Shown here: one piece after another, positions 56,328 to 64,000 of the stretch
How the letters are laid out: each line of letters opens with the position of its first letter
Numbering within the stretch: position 1 is the first letter of the stretch
Source: Christensenella sp. UBA4263
GTDB taxonomy: Bacteria > Bacillota > Clostridia > Christensenellales > Aristaeellaceae
Assembly (NCBI GenBank): GCA_002395225.1
Contig: DGWH01000036.1
Coordinates: 6,784 to 70,783 of the forward strand
Length of the DNA stretch: 64,000 nucleotides
Reading direction: 5' to 3'
Program-made: the position numbers and the translations under genes
Notes under the pieces: generated by a model
Database searches by the model: none
Seen by the model: the letters and a program-made list of their open reading frames with translations, nothing else
What the model was told of the DNA's origin: nothing

Positions 56328-56645
56328 ATGGATGAGAAGACGGAGTGCCGATGGCCCTGAGCAGGTTATGGAGAACCAGAGAGCACCTGTCTGTACAGTG
56401 TCAAGTGAATTTTGTCCTGAATCTGTACGGACAGGTGTTTTTTCGTTCCCGGTCCGGAGGTGTACAAAGACCTTTGCCATCTGGTTGAAACCGTTCGGGA
56501 GGAACATTACCGAAAAAACCTGCGAGCGATTCTTCTGAATGGATGAGAAGATGGAGTGCCCAGAGCAGGTTATGGAGAGCCAGAGAACACCTGTCTGTAC
56601 AGTGTCAAGTGAATTTTGTCCTGAATCTGTACGGACAGTTTTTTT
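56243..56645. repeat. 210-bp tandem duplication including a gene end and terminator
   Basis: 56243-56452 is repeated at 56453-56645 with a few mismatches. Each copy holds the last 28 codons of the HD gene and a terminator with long stem (ACACCTGTC...GACAGGTGT) and T-run; the first spans about 56384-56443, the second about 56590-56646. The second copy of the gene end is an untranslated remnant. Confidence 0.85.
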
Positions 56646-56860
56646 TCGGTCCCGGCCGGGAACCTTTTTTCACCTGTACGGGCATCGGACGGCATCTTCC
56701 GTGTGATCAGGCGGCCTGAAATAACAAACAGCCGGATAGATTCTTTGATTCTTTGAAAGGAATCCGGCATCCGGAAACGGACTGGATTTCGGATTTTTCT
56801 TGCTCATCGAAATCATGTATGATATAATTCAGCTGTGCCATAGGAAAGGGGATGATGAGT

Positions 56861-57052
56861 ATGGCCAGATTTGTTCCGAAGAACAAGCTCAGCAGGAAAG
56901 CGCAGAAGGAATTGAACCGTCAGGGACGGGTCATGTGGGATGTCAGTCCTGTCACCAAGATCGTTGAAAACAGGAAGCTGTATAAACGGAAGAAAAACGC
57001 TCGCAACCGGTATGATGACTACGGTGCGGGCGTTTATTATTTATCCTTTTAG
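56861..57052 (+). CDS. conserved small basic protein
   Basis: 63 residues (MARFVPKNKLSRKAQKELNR, then WDVSPVTKIVENRKLYKRKK and RYDDYGAGVY). It is a clostridial conserved protein, from memory, strongly basic and probably nucleic-acid associated. ATG 56861 is nine bases after AAAGGGG. TATAAT at 56822-56827 is a likely -10 box. Function unknown. Confidence 0.7.
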   Translation: MARFVPKNKLSRKAQKELNRQGRVMWDVSPVTKIVENRKLYKRKKNARNRYDDYGAGVYYLSF

Positions 57053-57083
57053 TTATCATTTGTCGGAGCGTGCTGAAGGGGCC

Positions 57084-57114
57084 TGGATTTGACTGACTGT
57101 CGCTGAGCGACAGG
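57084..57114 (+). repeat. dispersed palindromic repeat, copy 2
   Basis: TGGATTTGACTGACTGTCGC followed by TGAGCGACAGG: the same unit as copies at 54331 and 59759. The hairpin core CTGTCGCTGAGCGACAG is perfect here. Confidence 0.7.
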
Positions 57115-57242
57115 CGCTTCTGATTGCCGGTCACGAATAACCGATTACGGATCGTCATTTACCGATTCACATTTTGTAAACGACAGGTCGATTTTGGTTT
57201 CAGCAGCGTATTTGATGTTGTTTGAATGAACTCAATAAAAAA

Positions 57243-57265
57243 ACTCCGGTTTATTGAACCGGAGT
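57243..57265. terminator. hairpin between the small basic gene and flavodoxin
   Basis: A 9-bp stem ACTCCGGTT/AACCGGAGT (57243-57251 with 57257-57265), preceded by an A-run, so it would work best as a terminator for minus-strand transcription from the flavodoxin gene. Confidence 0.65.
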
Positions 57266-57368
57266 GAACTTTCAATAATGAGAGTGTACGTCTGAAAGAA
57301 TCGATGCATGGCACCCTTAATACACTCTATACGCTTTATGCCGAAGCCTGTTTTCAGCGCAAAATCGT

Positions 57369-57863
57369 TCAAGTAATCCTTTCCTGCGCGGTCAGTTCTT
57401 TGCAGAATGTCCGAATCTGCAGATCTTTCGCCGGGTCGGGTTTATCTTTCGGATCAATCAGAATCATCGTCCGGGACAGATCATGCCCCAGGCATTCTTT
57501 CAGCTTTCGGAAAGCCTTTTCGGCGCCGGATCCGCTCTGGCAGGCATAGGCTGCATAGACGGATGCGTTCAGGGAGTTGTCGGCGAGAAAGGTACGGATT
57601 GGCGGGGCGATGTTTCCTGCCCACACCGGAAAGCCAAAGATGATGGTGTCATACTTGTTCGCATCAAATTGATAAGGTTTCAGTTTTGGCTTTTCAGCCA
57701 TTACGGCACTTTTTCCACCCCAGAAATACTTCTTAAAGCCACTGGACGGATAATCCTTTTCAGGCTCCAGAGAAAGCAGATCTGCGTGAATTTCCCTGCC
57801 GATTGCCTTTGCAACAGCTTCTGTGTTGCCACTCATGGAGTAGTAAACAATCAGTGCCTTCAT
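57369..57863 (-). CDS. flavodoxin
   Basis: A 164-residue FMN-binding protein. The phosphate loop YSMSGNTEAVA lies at 8-18, with IIFGFPVWAGNIAPPIRTFL near 78-97 and YACQSGSGAEKAFRKL near 113. It carries electrons in the cytosol, possibly for nitroreductase or other flavoenzymes. The start is the ATG at 57863 after GGAG. The short gene upstream at 57874 is 10 bp away and may be co-transcribed. Confidence 0.87.
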   Translation of the reverse strand: MKALIVYYSMSGNTEAVAKAIGREIHADLLSLEPEKDYPSSGFKKYFWGGKSAVMAEKPKLKPYQFDANKYDTIIFGFPVWAGNIAPPIRTFLADNSLNASVYAAYACQSGSGAEKAFRKLKECLGHDLSRTMILIDPKDKPDPAKDLQIRTFCKELTAQERIT

Positions 57864-57873
57864 TTCTGCTCCT

Positions 57874-58011
57874 TCACACAAATCTTAGTTCGTCCAGGGT
57901 ATAGCGGATCACTTCATCAATGGAATCATCTTCGTCCTGCTGTGTCAGCCACGAGAGCCATGGATGGAGTTCTTCCCATGACGCTTGTGTTTCGATTGTC
58001 TCCTCATTCAT
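57874..58011 (-). CDS. 45-residue acidic protein
   Basis: ATG 58011 follows AGAGGTGA. The peptide MNEETIETQASWEELHPWLS, then WLTQQDEDDSIDEVIRYTLD, is acidic and helical. It ends just before the flavodoxin start, suggesting co-transcription. No family recognised. Confidence 0.5.
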   Translation of the reverse strand: MNEETIETQASWEELHPWLSWLTQQDEDDSIDEVIRYTLDELRFV

Positions 58012-58571
58012 GGAACGGTCACCTCTCTGTATTGATTGGAACTTGGATAGATTGTAGCGAAGAACCATGAAAATTTCAAGACCCGTTCTGTTTTTCATCG
58101 GTTCCTCGGCAGAACGGGCTCGGAGTATTTCTTATCACATCGGGCTGCATCCCATTGATGAACGGGCCATATGGCGCTGCTTCTCTTTAGCGCACATCAT
58201 TGACAAACTGCCGCTATGAGGCAAGCCTGCTCCTCATGAACAGGTGGATTCTGGCACCAGAGACCGGGTTGCCTCTTTTCATAGCTAATGGTGTCTGGCT
58301 TCCCGTTCCGAAAATGTACAGGGCACGGATACTGATGCATGAAGCCTGCTGGAGATTATTAAAGCACGTGGATGAAATACTGAAGGCAAAGTCCTTGGAC
58401 CTGGTTCAGGAGAACATTTTATTCTTGACTTGCATCGACAATCATTGGTACTTACAAGATAGATAACATGAGTTTAATGTCTGATTTGTTTAACTTAAAG
58501 ATACACCTTCTATCCCTGTATCCGTTAAGCTTTCAATTCAGCCCTTTCTCAGAATAAGGACCATCCGCCTG
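58012..58571. other. gap with no supported gene and one stray MITE end
   Basis: A 560-bp region. A hairpin CCCGTTCTG/CAGAACGGG lies at about 58082-58119. An 88-codon open frame (58200-58466) lacks a ribosome-binding site and family likeness, so it is not called. The sequence TGACAAACTGCCGCT at 58200 recurs at 61624. At 58516-58541 a copy of the MITE end (complement CTGAATTGAAAGCTTAACGG) stands alone. Confidence 0.55.
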
Positions 58572-58889
58572 TCATTTTTTCTTTGATTTTGGGACAGGCA
58601 GTTCCTCATACATTGTTGTCAGCAGCTGAGCAAGGAAATCCCTGTTATCGACGTTGTCAACCAGCAGCATTTCTTTTGCGCCTTCATACGGGCGTTCCAT
58701 AACAGCTTCCGGCATTAATGCTTTGGCTGATCTGGTTGGCTTGACCAGGAAACGATCATCATAAATGCCGCCAATTATTCTGCCCTTCAGATACAGGATG
58801 TACTCGCCCATCATCAGCCTTGAGGTGATTCCGTCAATCGCTGAAAGCTGCTCCAGAATAAAGTCCAGGTATTCTCTGGTGGATGCCAT
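58572..58889 (-). CDS. TfoX N-terminal-domain protein
   Basis: A 105-residue protein: STREYLDFILEQLSAIDGIT, then SRLMMGEYILYLKGRIIGGI and RFLVKPTRSAKAL. This is the TfoX N-terminal fold alone, common in Firmicutes, where its role is unclear (in Proteobacteria TfoX controls competence). A basic tail PKSKKK ends it. The start follows GGAGAAATC. Confidence 0.85.
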   Translation of the reverse strand: MASTREYLDFILEQLSAIDGITSRLMMGEYILYLKGRIIGGIYDDRFLVKPTRSAKALMPEAVMERPYEGAKEMLLVDNVDNRDFLAQLLTTMYEELPVPKSKKK

Positions 58890-58934
58890 GCTGATTTCTC
58901 CTTCAAAGATGGGATGTATTCCGATGCCGCCAAC

Positions 58935-59696
58935 TCAGTCAATGCGTTCTTGATTTGCGGTCAGTTTCAGAAACCGGGCCGCATTCATCTGCTCATTTGT
59001 CAGATAGGTTCCATCCCGGAACAGCGCATAGGTCGTGACCGGTGTGGGGGCGTTTCTGGCTTCTTCTTTGCTTGTGATATGAACCGCTTTGAATGGGATT
59101 CCGTGTTCCCTGGCGGTTTGCTCGACGACCGGGACATATTTCGCGTTGAAAGGACACTGATTGGTGTAATAGAGGACATACCCGGCCTCCTCCGTTCGGG
59201 GATGCCTTGCGCATTCCCGGAATGTCGGCATGGCTGTATCGGAGGAAAATGGCAAAGCCCAGAGCTGGATGCCGTTATCTGCTTCATCACAGATGGAAAA
59301 TCCCTTATGTTTCAGGTACTTTGGATCAGCCAGGAAGGGCTTCTTTTTCGCTGCACTGAGAATGCACAGCCCTTTTTTCCCTTTTTCCTTACTGTCCCGG
59401 ATACACAGATCCAGCAGATCACTGGAATAACCGTGTCCCTTGAAAGAACCGGAAACCCATAAACAGTCAATGTACATGAACCCCTCTGCCTGAATCGGAT
59501 TCCATGCGTTTTCCGCAGGAAGATACTCGATAAAGCATTTTCCGCGTTCAACGCTTTTCAGGAATACCAGCCCCTCTTCAAACCGCTCAAGCAGCCATGC
59601 TTTCTTGGAGGCGACCTGCACATCCTTGTTATTGGAAATCGCACAGCAGATATGTTCCTGAGCGATATTCTCTTTTGTGACTTGTATGTATTCCAT
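58935..59696 (-). CDS. GNAT acetyltransferase with YoaP domain
   Basis: A 253-residue two-domain protein. The N-terminal GNAT fold (1-165) has YIDCLWVSGSFKGHGYSSDL, the acetyl-CoA loop, and GLCILSAAKKKPFLADPKYL. The C-terminal YoaP domain (about 175-253) has LYYTNQCPFNAKYVPVVEQT and TTYALFRDGTYLTNEQMNA, a thioredoxin-like unit. Substrate unknown. ATG 59696 follows GGAGGAT. Confidence 0.87.
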   Translation of the reverse strand: MEYIQVTKENIAQEHICCAISNNKDVQVASKKAWLLERFEEGLVFLKSVERGKCFIEYLPAENAWNPIQAEGFMYIDCLWVSGSFKGHGYSSDLLDLCIRDSKEKGKKGLCILSAAKKKPFLADPKYLKHKGFSICDEADNGIQLWALPFSSDTAMPTFRECARHPRTEEAGYVLYYTNQCPFNAKYVPVVEQTAREHGIPFKAVHITSKEEARNAPTPVTTYALFRDGTYLTNEQMNAARFLKLTANQERID

Positions 59697-59758
59697 TTTG
59701 TATCCTCCATTGCGGGCCTCATTTTTGGTCATTTGCCTGAGTGACTTTATCATGGCCC

Positions 59759-59793
59759 GGATTTGTTGACTTAACTGTCGCTGAGCGACTGGG
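59759..59793 (+). repeat. dispersed palindromic repeat, copy 3
   Basis: GGATTTGTTGACTTAACTGT, then CGCTGAGCGACTGGGA: the third copy of the unit at 54331 and 57084, in the same orientation as copy 2. Confidence 0.65.
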
Positions 59794-59844
59794 ACCGCTC
59801 CATAAGAAGCAGTCAGGGAACGTGTGTTCCCTGACATATTTGTG

Positions 59845-60648
59845 TTATCCGATCGGGAAGCAAAGCTCCGTCACATATTCCTCCGGATTCGAGGTTTCAT
59901 GCGGACTGACGTGGTAAATATTAAACATGGGACCGTTTACCTGATAGCCGTTATCAGTGATCCAGGAGGCGACGGCAGCGGTTGCCTCGCCCATTTGGGC
60001 ATAGCTTCCCTTGATCACACAACTGGCGACCCTGACTGCCGGAAGCGTTTTGAACTTCACATGTTCCGTATCCTCGTAGGTTCCCCTGACGGTCATGGAG
60101 ACCATGATTTCCACGTTTTCTTCCCTGTATTCCTTGTCCAGGAAAACCGCTGCTGCCATACAGGGCTCTGCGGGAATCAGCGGCTTTTTGCTCTCAGCCA
60201 TCATGCCCCAGAGCATGCCCTCATCCTCATAGCGCGGGACAACCATCTGCACGGTCGCGGCGTATCTCTCGGGAATGGTTCTCACAGTCACATCAAATTT
60301 CATGTTCTGCTCCTCTCTCAGCCGTTTTCTGGCTGTTTCCAGAAGCATCAGTTTGTACTCCGTTTCCTTTGACAGTCTGGACAGTTCTTCCTCTCTGGCC
60401 TGCAGAAATGCGTCCAGCTGAACCTGGTCATCATAGATGTCCAGGATCCGGACGATATCCGCCAGGGCAAAGCCCATATCCTTCAGGGCCGTGATCCGTC
60501 CCATAACAGGCAGCTGATCTTCCCGGTAATAGCGGTAGCCGGTAAAGGCGTCGGTCTCAGCCGGCTTCAGCAGTCCAATGTCATCGTAATGGCGAAGCAT
60601 TCTGACGCTTACTCTGGAAAGCTTCGAAAAATCTCCGATCTTCAGCAT
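59845..60648 (-). CDS. MerR-family regulator with GyrI-like effector domain
   Basis: A 267-residue regulator. The MerR helix-turn-helix FSKLSRVSVRMLRHYDDIGL is at 7-26 and YRYYREDQL near 38; a coiled-coil linker (about 78-110) leads to a GyrI-like ligand domain (VRTIPERYAATVQMVVPRYE to the end). Such proteins activate promoters with long spacers upon binding hydrophobic compounds. ATG 60648 follows GGAGGGA. The target is unknown; no MerR palindrome was identified. Confidence 0.9.
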   Translation of the reverse strand: MLKIGDFSKLSRVSVRMLRHYDDIGLLKPAETDAFTGYRYYREDQLPVMGRITALKDMGFALADIVRILDIYDDQVQLDAFLQAREEELSRLSKETEYKLMLLETARKRLREEQNMKFDVTVRTIPERYAATVQMVVPRYEDEGMLWGMMAESKKPLIPAEPCMAAAVFLDKEYREENVEIMVSMTVRGTYEDTEHVKFKTLPAVRVASCVIKGSYAQMGEATAAVASWITDNGYQVNGPMFNIYHVSPHETSNPEEYVTELCFPIG

Positions 60649-60939
60649 TTGCTGTTCCCTCCATGGATGGTGTTTCTGAGCTCGTCCTTACTCTAATCCC
60701 TGCCATAGTGTGAGAGTCAATCCCTGTTTTGAAGCTTTTCACGGAAAACCGGGAACCTGAAATTCTTTGTGTGATGTTTCCTGCCTGTCGAGAGCAGGTC
60801 ATCTGATATCGTTTGGCTGCTGCGGTGCATTTCGGCAATTTCCCCGTGTTGCCTGTGCACAATTCCCGCCGGCGCAGATAACGCATGTCTGCTGCCTTTC
60901 TCTGTGTTTCCGGTGACGGGATGGACACTCCGGATGGCT
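60649..60939. other. short intergenic region
   Basis: 290 bp between the MerR gene and the HEAT gene, both on the minus strand. I see no gene, hairpin or strong promoter motif. Confidence 0.5.
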
Positions 60940-61563
60940 TTATTTCCGAATGGCCGGTGCGGATGACACCGCCTTAATGGCCCCCTGACAGTGAATCCTT
61001 ACGACACGGCTGCAGTCTGTTTCTGATATTCTCAGCAATTCTTCTACGAACGGCCTGATGAATTCCGGTCTGCGCCTGCCGAGAACGCGGAAGATCTCGG
61101 GGGCTTCCATACGGACTTTCTCATCTGCATCAGCCAGCAGTTTCGCAAATACAGGCATTTCATTTTCATAAATGTCAGGCGTATTTGTTGCGATATTTTC
61201 AGATGCCCAGATAAAACTCAGTCTGACTCCTGCATCCTCATCTGAAGCAAGGCGGAACATTTCCCGCCAGTACGGTTCGATCAGATGAAAGTCACCGCGT
61301 CCGATCCGTCCCATTGCGTTCAGGGCACGTTCCCGTAGCAGCGGTACAGGTTTATTCAGAAAAGAGGCAATTGCGGGAACCGCTGTCCGTACATCCGGGG
61401 GACTGGCCAGACCCATTTCCCCAAGCAGCCAGAGGGCCTTTGCCTGAATTTTTCGGGATTCATGATTCAGAAGCGAGGACACATAGGGAATGCTTTCTTT
61501 CCACTTGTCCCTGGCCTTTGTCAGTGCTCCGAGTTCTTTATAGAGTTCAGCTTCAGCTGACAT
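60940..61563 (-). CDS. HEAT-repeat protein
   Basis: A 207-residue all-helical protein with about five HEAT repeats: PYVSSLLNHESRKIQAKALW, VPAIASFLNKPVPLLRERAL, ARL-type repeats and VFAKLLADADEKVRMEAPEI. HEAT arrays bind proteins or DNA. It lies just upstream of nothing essential but follows an AlkD-like gene, another HEAT-type protein, on the same strand. ATG 61563 follows GGAGGAA. Possibly part of DNA alkylation tolerance; unproven. Confidence 0.75.
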   Translation of the reverse strand: MSAEAELYKELGALTKARDKWKESIPYVSSLLNHESRKIQAKALWLLGEMGLASPPDVRTAVPAIASFLNKPVPLLRERALNAMGRIGRGDFHLIEPYWREMFRLASDEDAGVRLSFIWASENIATNTPDIYENEMPVFAKLLADADEKVRMEAPEIFRVLGRRRPEFIRPFVEELLRISETDCSRVVRIHCQGAIKAVSSAPAIRK

Positions 61564-61654
61564 CGTATTCCTCCTCCGCCGCAGTCTGGTCTTTGGACAC
61601 CGGACATTTCTGGTGCTCATATCTGACAAACTGCCGCTGGTTCGCAGCAGTAAT

Positions 61655-62353
61655 TCAGCGCGAAGCGCGCGGCACCTTCAGGGCTTTCAGACAGGCTTTC
61701 TGTTCATCAGAAATCCTGAAGCTTTCCACGCTCTTCTGAATCGTCTTGTTATGCACCCACGGAGTCAGACGCTTTTCCTCCAGATAGGGCAAAATCAGGT
61801 CATACTGCTTCGCCAGCGCAGTCGCAAAATACCAGGCGATCATCATGTTGATGTAGTATTCATCCGACCTGACGGCCGCAACCGCATCTGCATACGCGGT
61901 GTCAAAACGCTCATCCAGAAAATGCTGCATCAATGTCCCGATGGCAAACCGGACCGTATAGGTCTTGTCGGAGTTTATCCAGTCCTGAATGAAGGGGAGC
62001 AGCTTTTCCGGGTTCTTTTTGAAGACTTTGGGTGAAAGCTGGTCACAGGTGGCCCAGTTATCAATAAAGGGGAGGAAGGCATTGACCTTTGCGATGCATG
62101 TGTCAAAGTCTTTCTCCTGTGAAATCACAAAGGCATGCAGCTGGTCTTCATCGAAAAACGGATGCGGCAGGGAGGAAAGGAATCCGTTTATGTCCGGATC
62201 CTTATACAGACCTTTTGCCAGGGCACGAAGCGCGGGCGTCCTGACGCCGATGATTCTGTCGGCGTTTACAGTGGGGATGATTTTTGCCTGCATAACGGCA
62301 TAATCCCTGTCCTGTAACCGGAACAGTTCCGCCACAATTTCATCTCTGTTCAT
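61655..62353 (-). CDS. AlkD-like DNA alkylation repair protein
   Basis: A 232-residue HEAT-like protein of the DNA alkylation repair family: ELFRLQDRDYAVMQAKIIPT, IIGVRTPALRALAKGLYK, DNWATCDQLSPKVFKKNPE and INMMIAWYFATALAKQYD. AlkD excises cationic alkylated bases such as 3-methyl- and 7-methylguanine without base flipping. Aspartate and aromatic residues of the site lie in DNWATCD. ATG 62353 starts at a typical position. The HEAT gene downstream may be co-transcribed. Confidence 0.83.
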   Translation of the reverse strand: MNRDEIVAELFRLQDRDYAVMQAKIIPTVNADRIIGVRTPALRALAKGLYKDPDINGFLSSLPHPFFDEDQLHAFVISQEKDFDTCIAKVNAFLPFIDNWATCDQLSPKVFKKNPEKLLPFIQDWINSDKTYTVRFAIGTLMQHFLDERFDTAYADAVAAVRSDEYYINMMIAWYFATALAKQYDLILPYLEEKRLTPWVHNKTIQKSVESFRISDEQKACLKALKVPRASR

Positions 62354-62874
62354 TTTTCTCACTTTCTCTTTCTTTGAACGGCATCGTTTTCGCACTTTCA
62401 TTGCTGTGTTTGTTTCATCTCTATTATAAGCCGGTCCTGCCCTTGAGTTCAATCCGCGAACCACTCTTTTTCCCGCAATGGGAAATCCGGGATAGGCTGA
62501 CCCGTTTGCGCAGTGACAGAGAATTTGGGCCTGTGGCTTTTTTAAAAACAGTCCGACAGTGCAGCCAGATTTATGAAAATGAGGAAGCTTCTCTTAAAAC
62601 ATCTGCGTTTCGTCTTTGGGTGAGACACGTGTTTATCTGGATTTTGAGCCGGGATTCTGGTATCATAAATACATAGAGGTTACCTCTTTGGAACCTGAAA
62701 AGGAATGGATTCGAAGTCATGGCATTTGTGTGTCAGACAGGTGGATCGGGTAAAGTGATGCAGTAGACCAGGCCGCGGCTCATATAGAGGGCTCGACGCT
62801 CGGTGCCGATTTCTCAAGGATAAAAACCGGAGAAGCAGCAATGCCAAAAGCCCGGCATTGAGGAGGAAAATGGA

Positions 62875-64000
62875 ATGAACTTTCTGAACAATGGAACTGG
62901 TTACAGGCTCTTTATGGAAACCTTTTTTCAAAAGACTTATGTGGACAAGACCATGATGATTGATACACTTTACCGTTATATCGTAGAAGGGACCAAATAT
63001 ATCTGCGTGACCAGGCCGAGACGATTCGGCAAAACCGTGGCAGCAAATATGATCGCTGCCTTCTTTGATGAGAGCACAAAAGAAGAAAGCCGGAGACTGT
63101 TTGAAACGAGTAAGCTGGGAACGCTGAAAAACGAGCAGGAAAAGAGCTTTGCTGCAGACCCGGAAGGCATGGAGATGAGAAAACTGTGCTGGCCGGTACA
63201 GGGAAAGCTGAAGGTATTCCTCATTAATATGATTAAAAATATTGATGACAATATGACTTCCTACGACGAATTTATTTCAAGAATAAAAACAAAAATGATC
63301 GATGATTTGAGAGAAGCATATCCTGATTTGCTCATTTCAGAAAACGACATTCTCTCAGATCTTCTGAATCAGACAGGGGATTCGTTTGTTTTTGTGATCG
63401 ATGAATGGGATGCAATCTTTGAAAGACCGTTTATGACGGCTGAGGATAAGAAAAAATATCTTCTCTTTTTGAAGGCTCTGCTTAAAGATAGTCCTTATGT
63501 ACATTTTGCATACATGACCGGCATCCTGCCCATTGCCAAGTATACCAGCGGATCCCCGCTCAATATGTTTCGAGAGTTTTCTGCATTCAAGGATAACCAT
63601 TTTTTCCCCTATTTTGGGTTGTCCCGGGATGAAATACAGGAACTGATGCGGAGAAAAGCTTTTACACAACCTTCTCTGGAAGAACTGACGTATTGGTATG
63701 ATGGTTATATTCGTACATATGATGGTGTGCATATGTTTAATCCAGAGTCTGTTGCCTGTGCCTTGCTGGACGGAAAATGTGAAAGTAACTGGACAGGAAC
63801 AGGGCCAATGAATGAAGTTCGGGATATTATCCGGCATAACGTACAGGAGCTGCGGGAGGACGTCATCCGCATGGTGGGCGGCGAAACACTGGATATTCAA
63901 CTATCCGGATTCGACGTGGAGAAAGAAAAAGTATCTACCAAAGATGAGATTCTGTCAGCCATGGTTGTCTATGGCTTTTTGAGTTACTGTGACGGGCATT
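62875..64000 (+). CDS. AAA ATPase (PF09820-like), C-terminus cut by the window
   Basis: The frame is open to the window end (375 residues). FMETFFQKTYVDKTMMI begins the family, followed by a Walker A-like RPRRFGKT (near 49), a Walker B FVFVIDEWDAIF (near 171), AYMTGILPIAKYTSGSPLNM and FGLSRDEIQELM. Complete members end in a PD-(D/E)XK nuclease-like domain, expected beyond the edge. Many copies occur in clostridial and rumen genomes; function unknown, possibly defence or mobile. ATG 62875 follows GAGGAGG. Confidence 0.85.
   Translation, partial: MNFLNNGTGYRLFMETFFQKTYVDKTMMIDTLYRYIVEGTKYICVTRPRRFGKTVAANMIAAFFDESTKEESRRLFETSKLGTLKNEQEKSFAADPEGMEMRKLCWPVQGKLKVFLINMIKNIDDNMTSYDEFISRIKTKMIDDLREAYPDLLISENDILSDLLNQTGDSFVFVIDEWDAIFERPFMTAEDKKKYLLFLKALLKDSPYVHFAYMTGILPIAKYTSGSPLNMFREFSAFKDNHFFPYFGLSRDEIQELMRRKAFTQPSLEELTYWYDGYIRTYDGVHMFNPESVACALLDGKCESNWTGTGPMNEVRDIIRHNVQELREDVIRMVGGETLDIQLSGFDVEKEKVSTKDEILSAMVVYGFLSYCDGH

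Noticed and set aside
58200..58466. 88-codon plus-strand frame
   Set aside because: No ribosome-binding site, no family resemblance, and it starts within a dispersed repeat.

Overview
The window looks like a chromosomal segment of a Gram-positive anaerobe of class Clostridia (Bacillota), probably a gut or rumen commensal. The evidence is purine-rich AGGAGG ribosome-binding sites, sigma-A promoters, and clostridial families: WYL regulator, EFR1 ferredoxin, DUF4298, radical SAM mobile pair, YoaP acetyltransferase and a PF09820-type AAA ATPase. I cannot name a species. No rRNA, tRNA or CRISPR array was seen.

Region 1 (1-6745) is a co-directional D-glucarate/galactarate catabolic operon. It holds a DapA-family lyase (partial), GarR, glycerate kinase, glucarate dehydratase, galactarate dehydratase and a GltD-like flavoprotein, and ends in a rho-independent terminator. 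Region 2 (6746-12408) is decaying or ordinary chromosome. It has an 810-bp MITE-like element with 13-bp flanking direct repeats, a hydrolase relic, a WYL regulator, a ZIP transporter, a broken EFR1 ferredoxin gene and a nitroreductase.

Region 3 (about 12.5-41.2 kb) is an AT-richer accessory island. Its left edge cuts a flavin-reductase gene and its right edge cuts a McrB gene. It carries a RelE-like toxin/antitoxin pair, a complete two-ORF IS with a 6-bp target duplication, HTH regulators, secreted SH3/peptidoglycan-binding proteins, many very small proteins, two strongly acidic mini-proteins, a five-repeat zinc-ribbon protein, a TIR/deoxyribosyltransferase-like effector and paired XRE repressors. 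Two sets of tandem direct repeats (30-bp and 22-bp period) lie between the genes.

The centrepiece is a restriction-modification locus at 30.7-37.7 kb. One arm encodes an HTH protein and a 941-residue fusion of an N6-adenine methyltransferase to a circularly permuted C5-cytosine methyltransferase. The convergent arm encodes a C-type controller with two exact C-boxes, an AlkA-like HhH-GPD DNA glycosylase, and an 899-residue fusion of a C5-cytosine methyltransferase to an HNH endonuclease resembling the Alw26I/Eco31I/Esp3I family. The glycosylase and M-R genes overlap by 4 bp. The best reading is a type IIS-like system with three methyltransferase domains and a built-in base-excision enzyme. Next to it are a DUF4365-like (PD-(D/E)XK) gene and a truncated mcrB, probably the relic of a methyl-directed nuclease.

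Region 4 (41.9-64 kb) returns to GC-richer chromosome. It has a Fic protein, HD hydrolase, PLP cysteine synthase, HAD phosphatases, a MATE exporter with an ATPase-like tail, a MarR-controlled radical SAM mobile pair, an MBL hydrolase, an esterase, an HD signalling protein, a flavodoxin, TfoX, GNAT-YoaP and MerR genes, HEAT and AlkD-like proteins, and a truncated AAA ATPase at the window edge. Short palindromic repeats are scattered through it.
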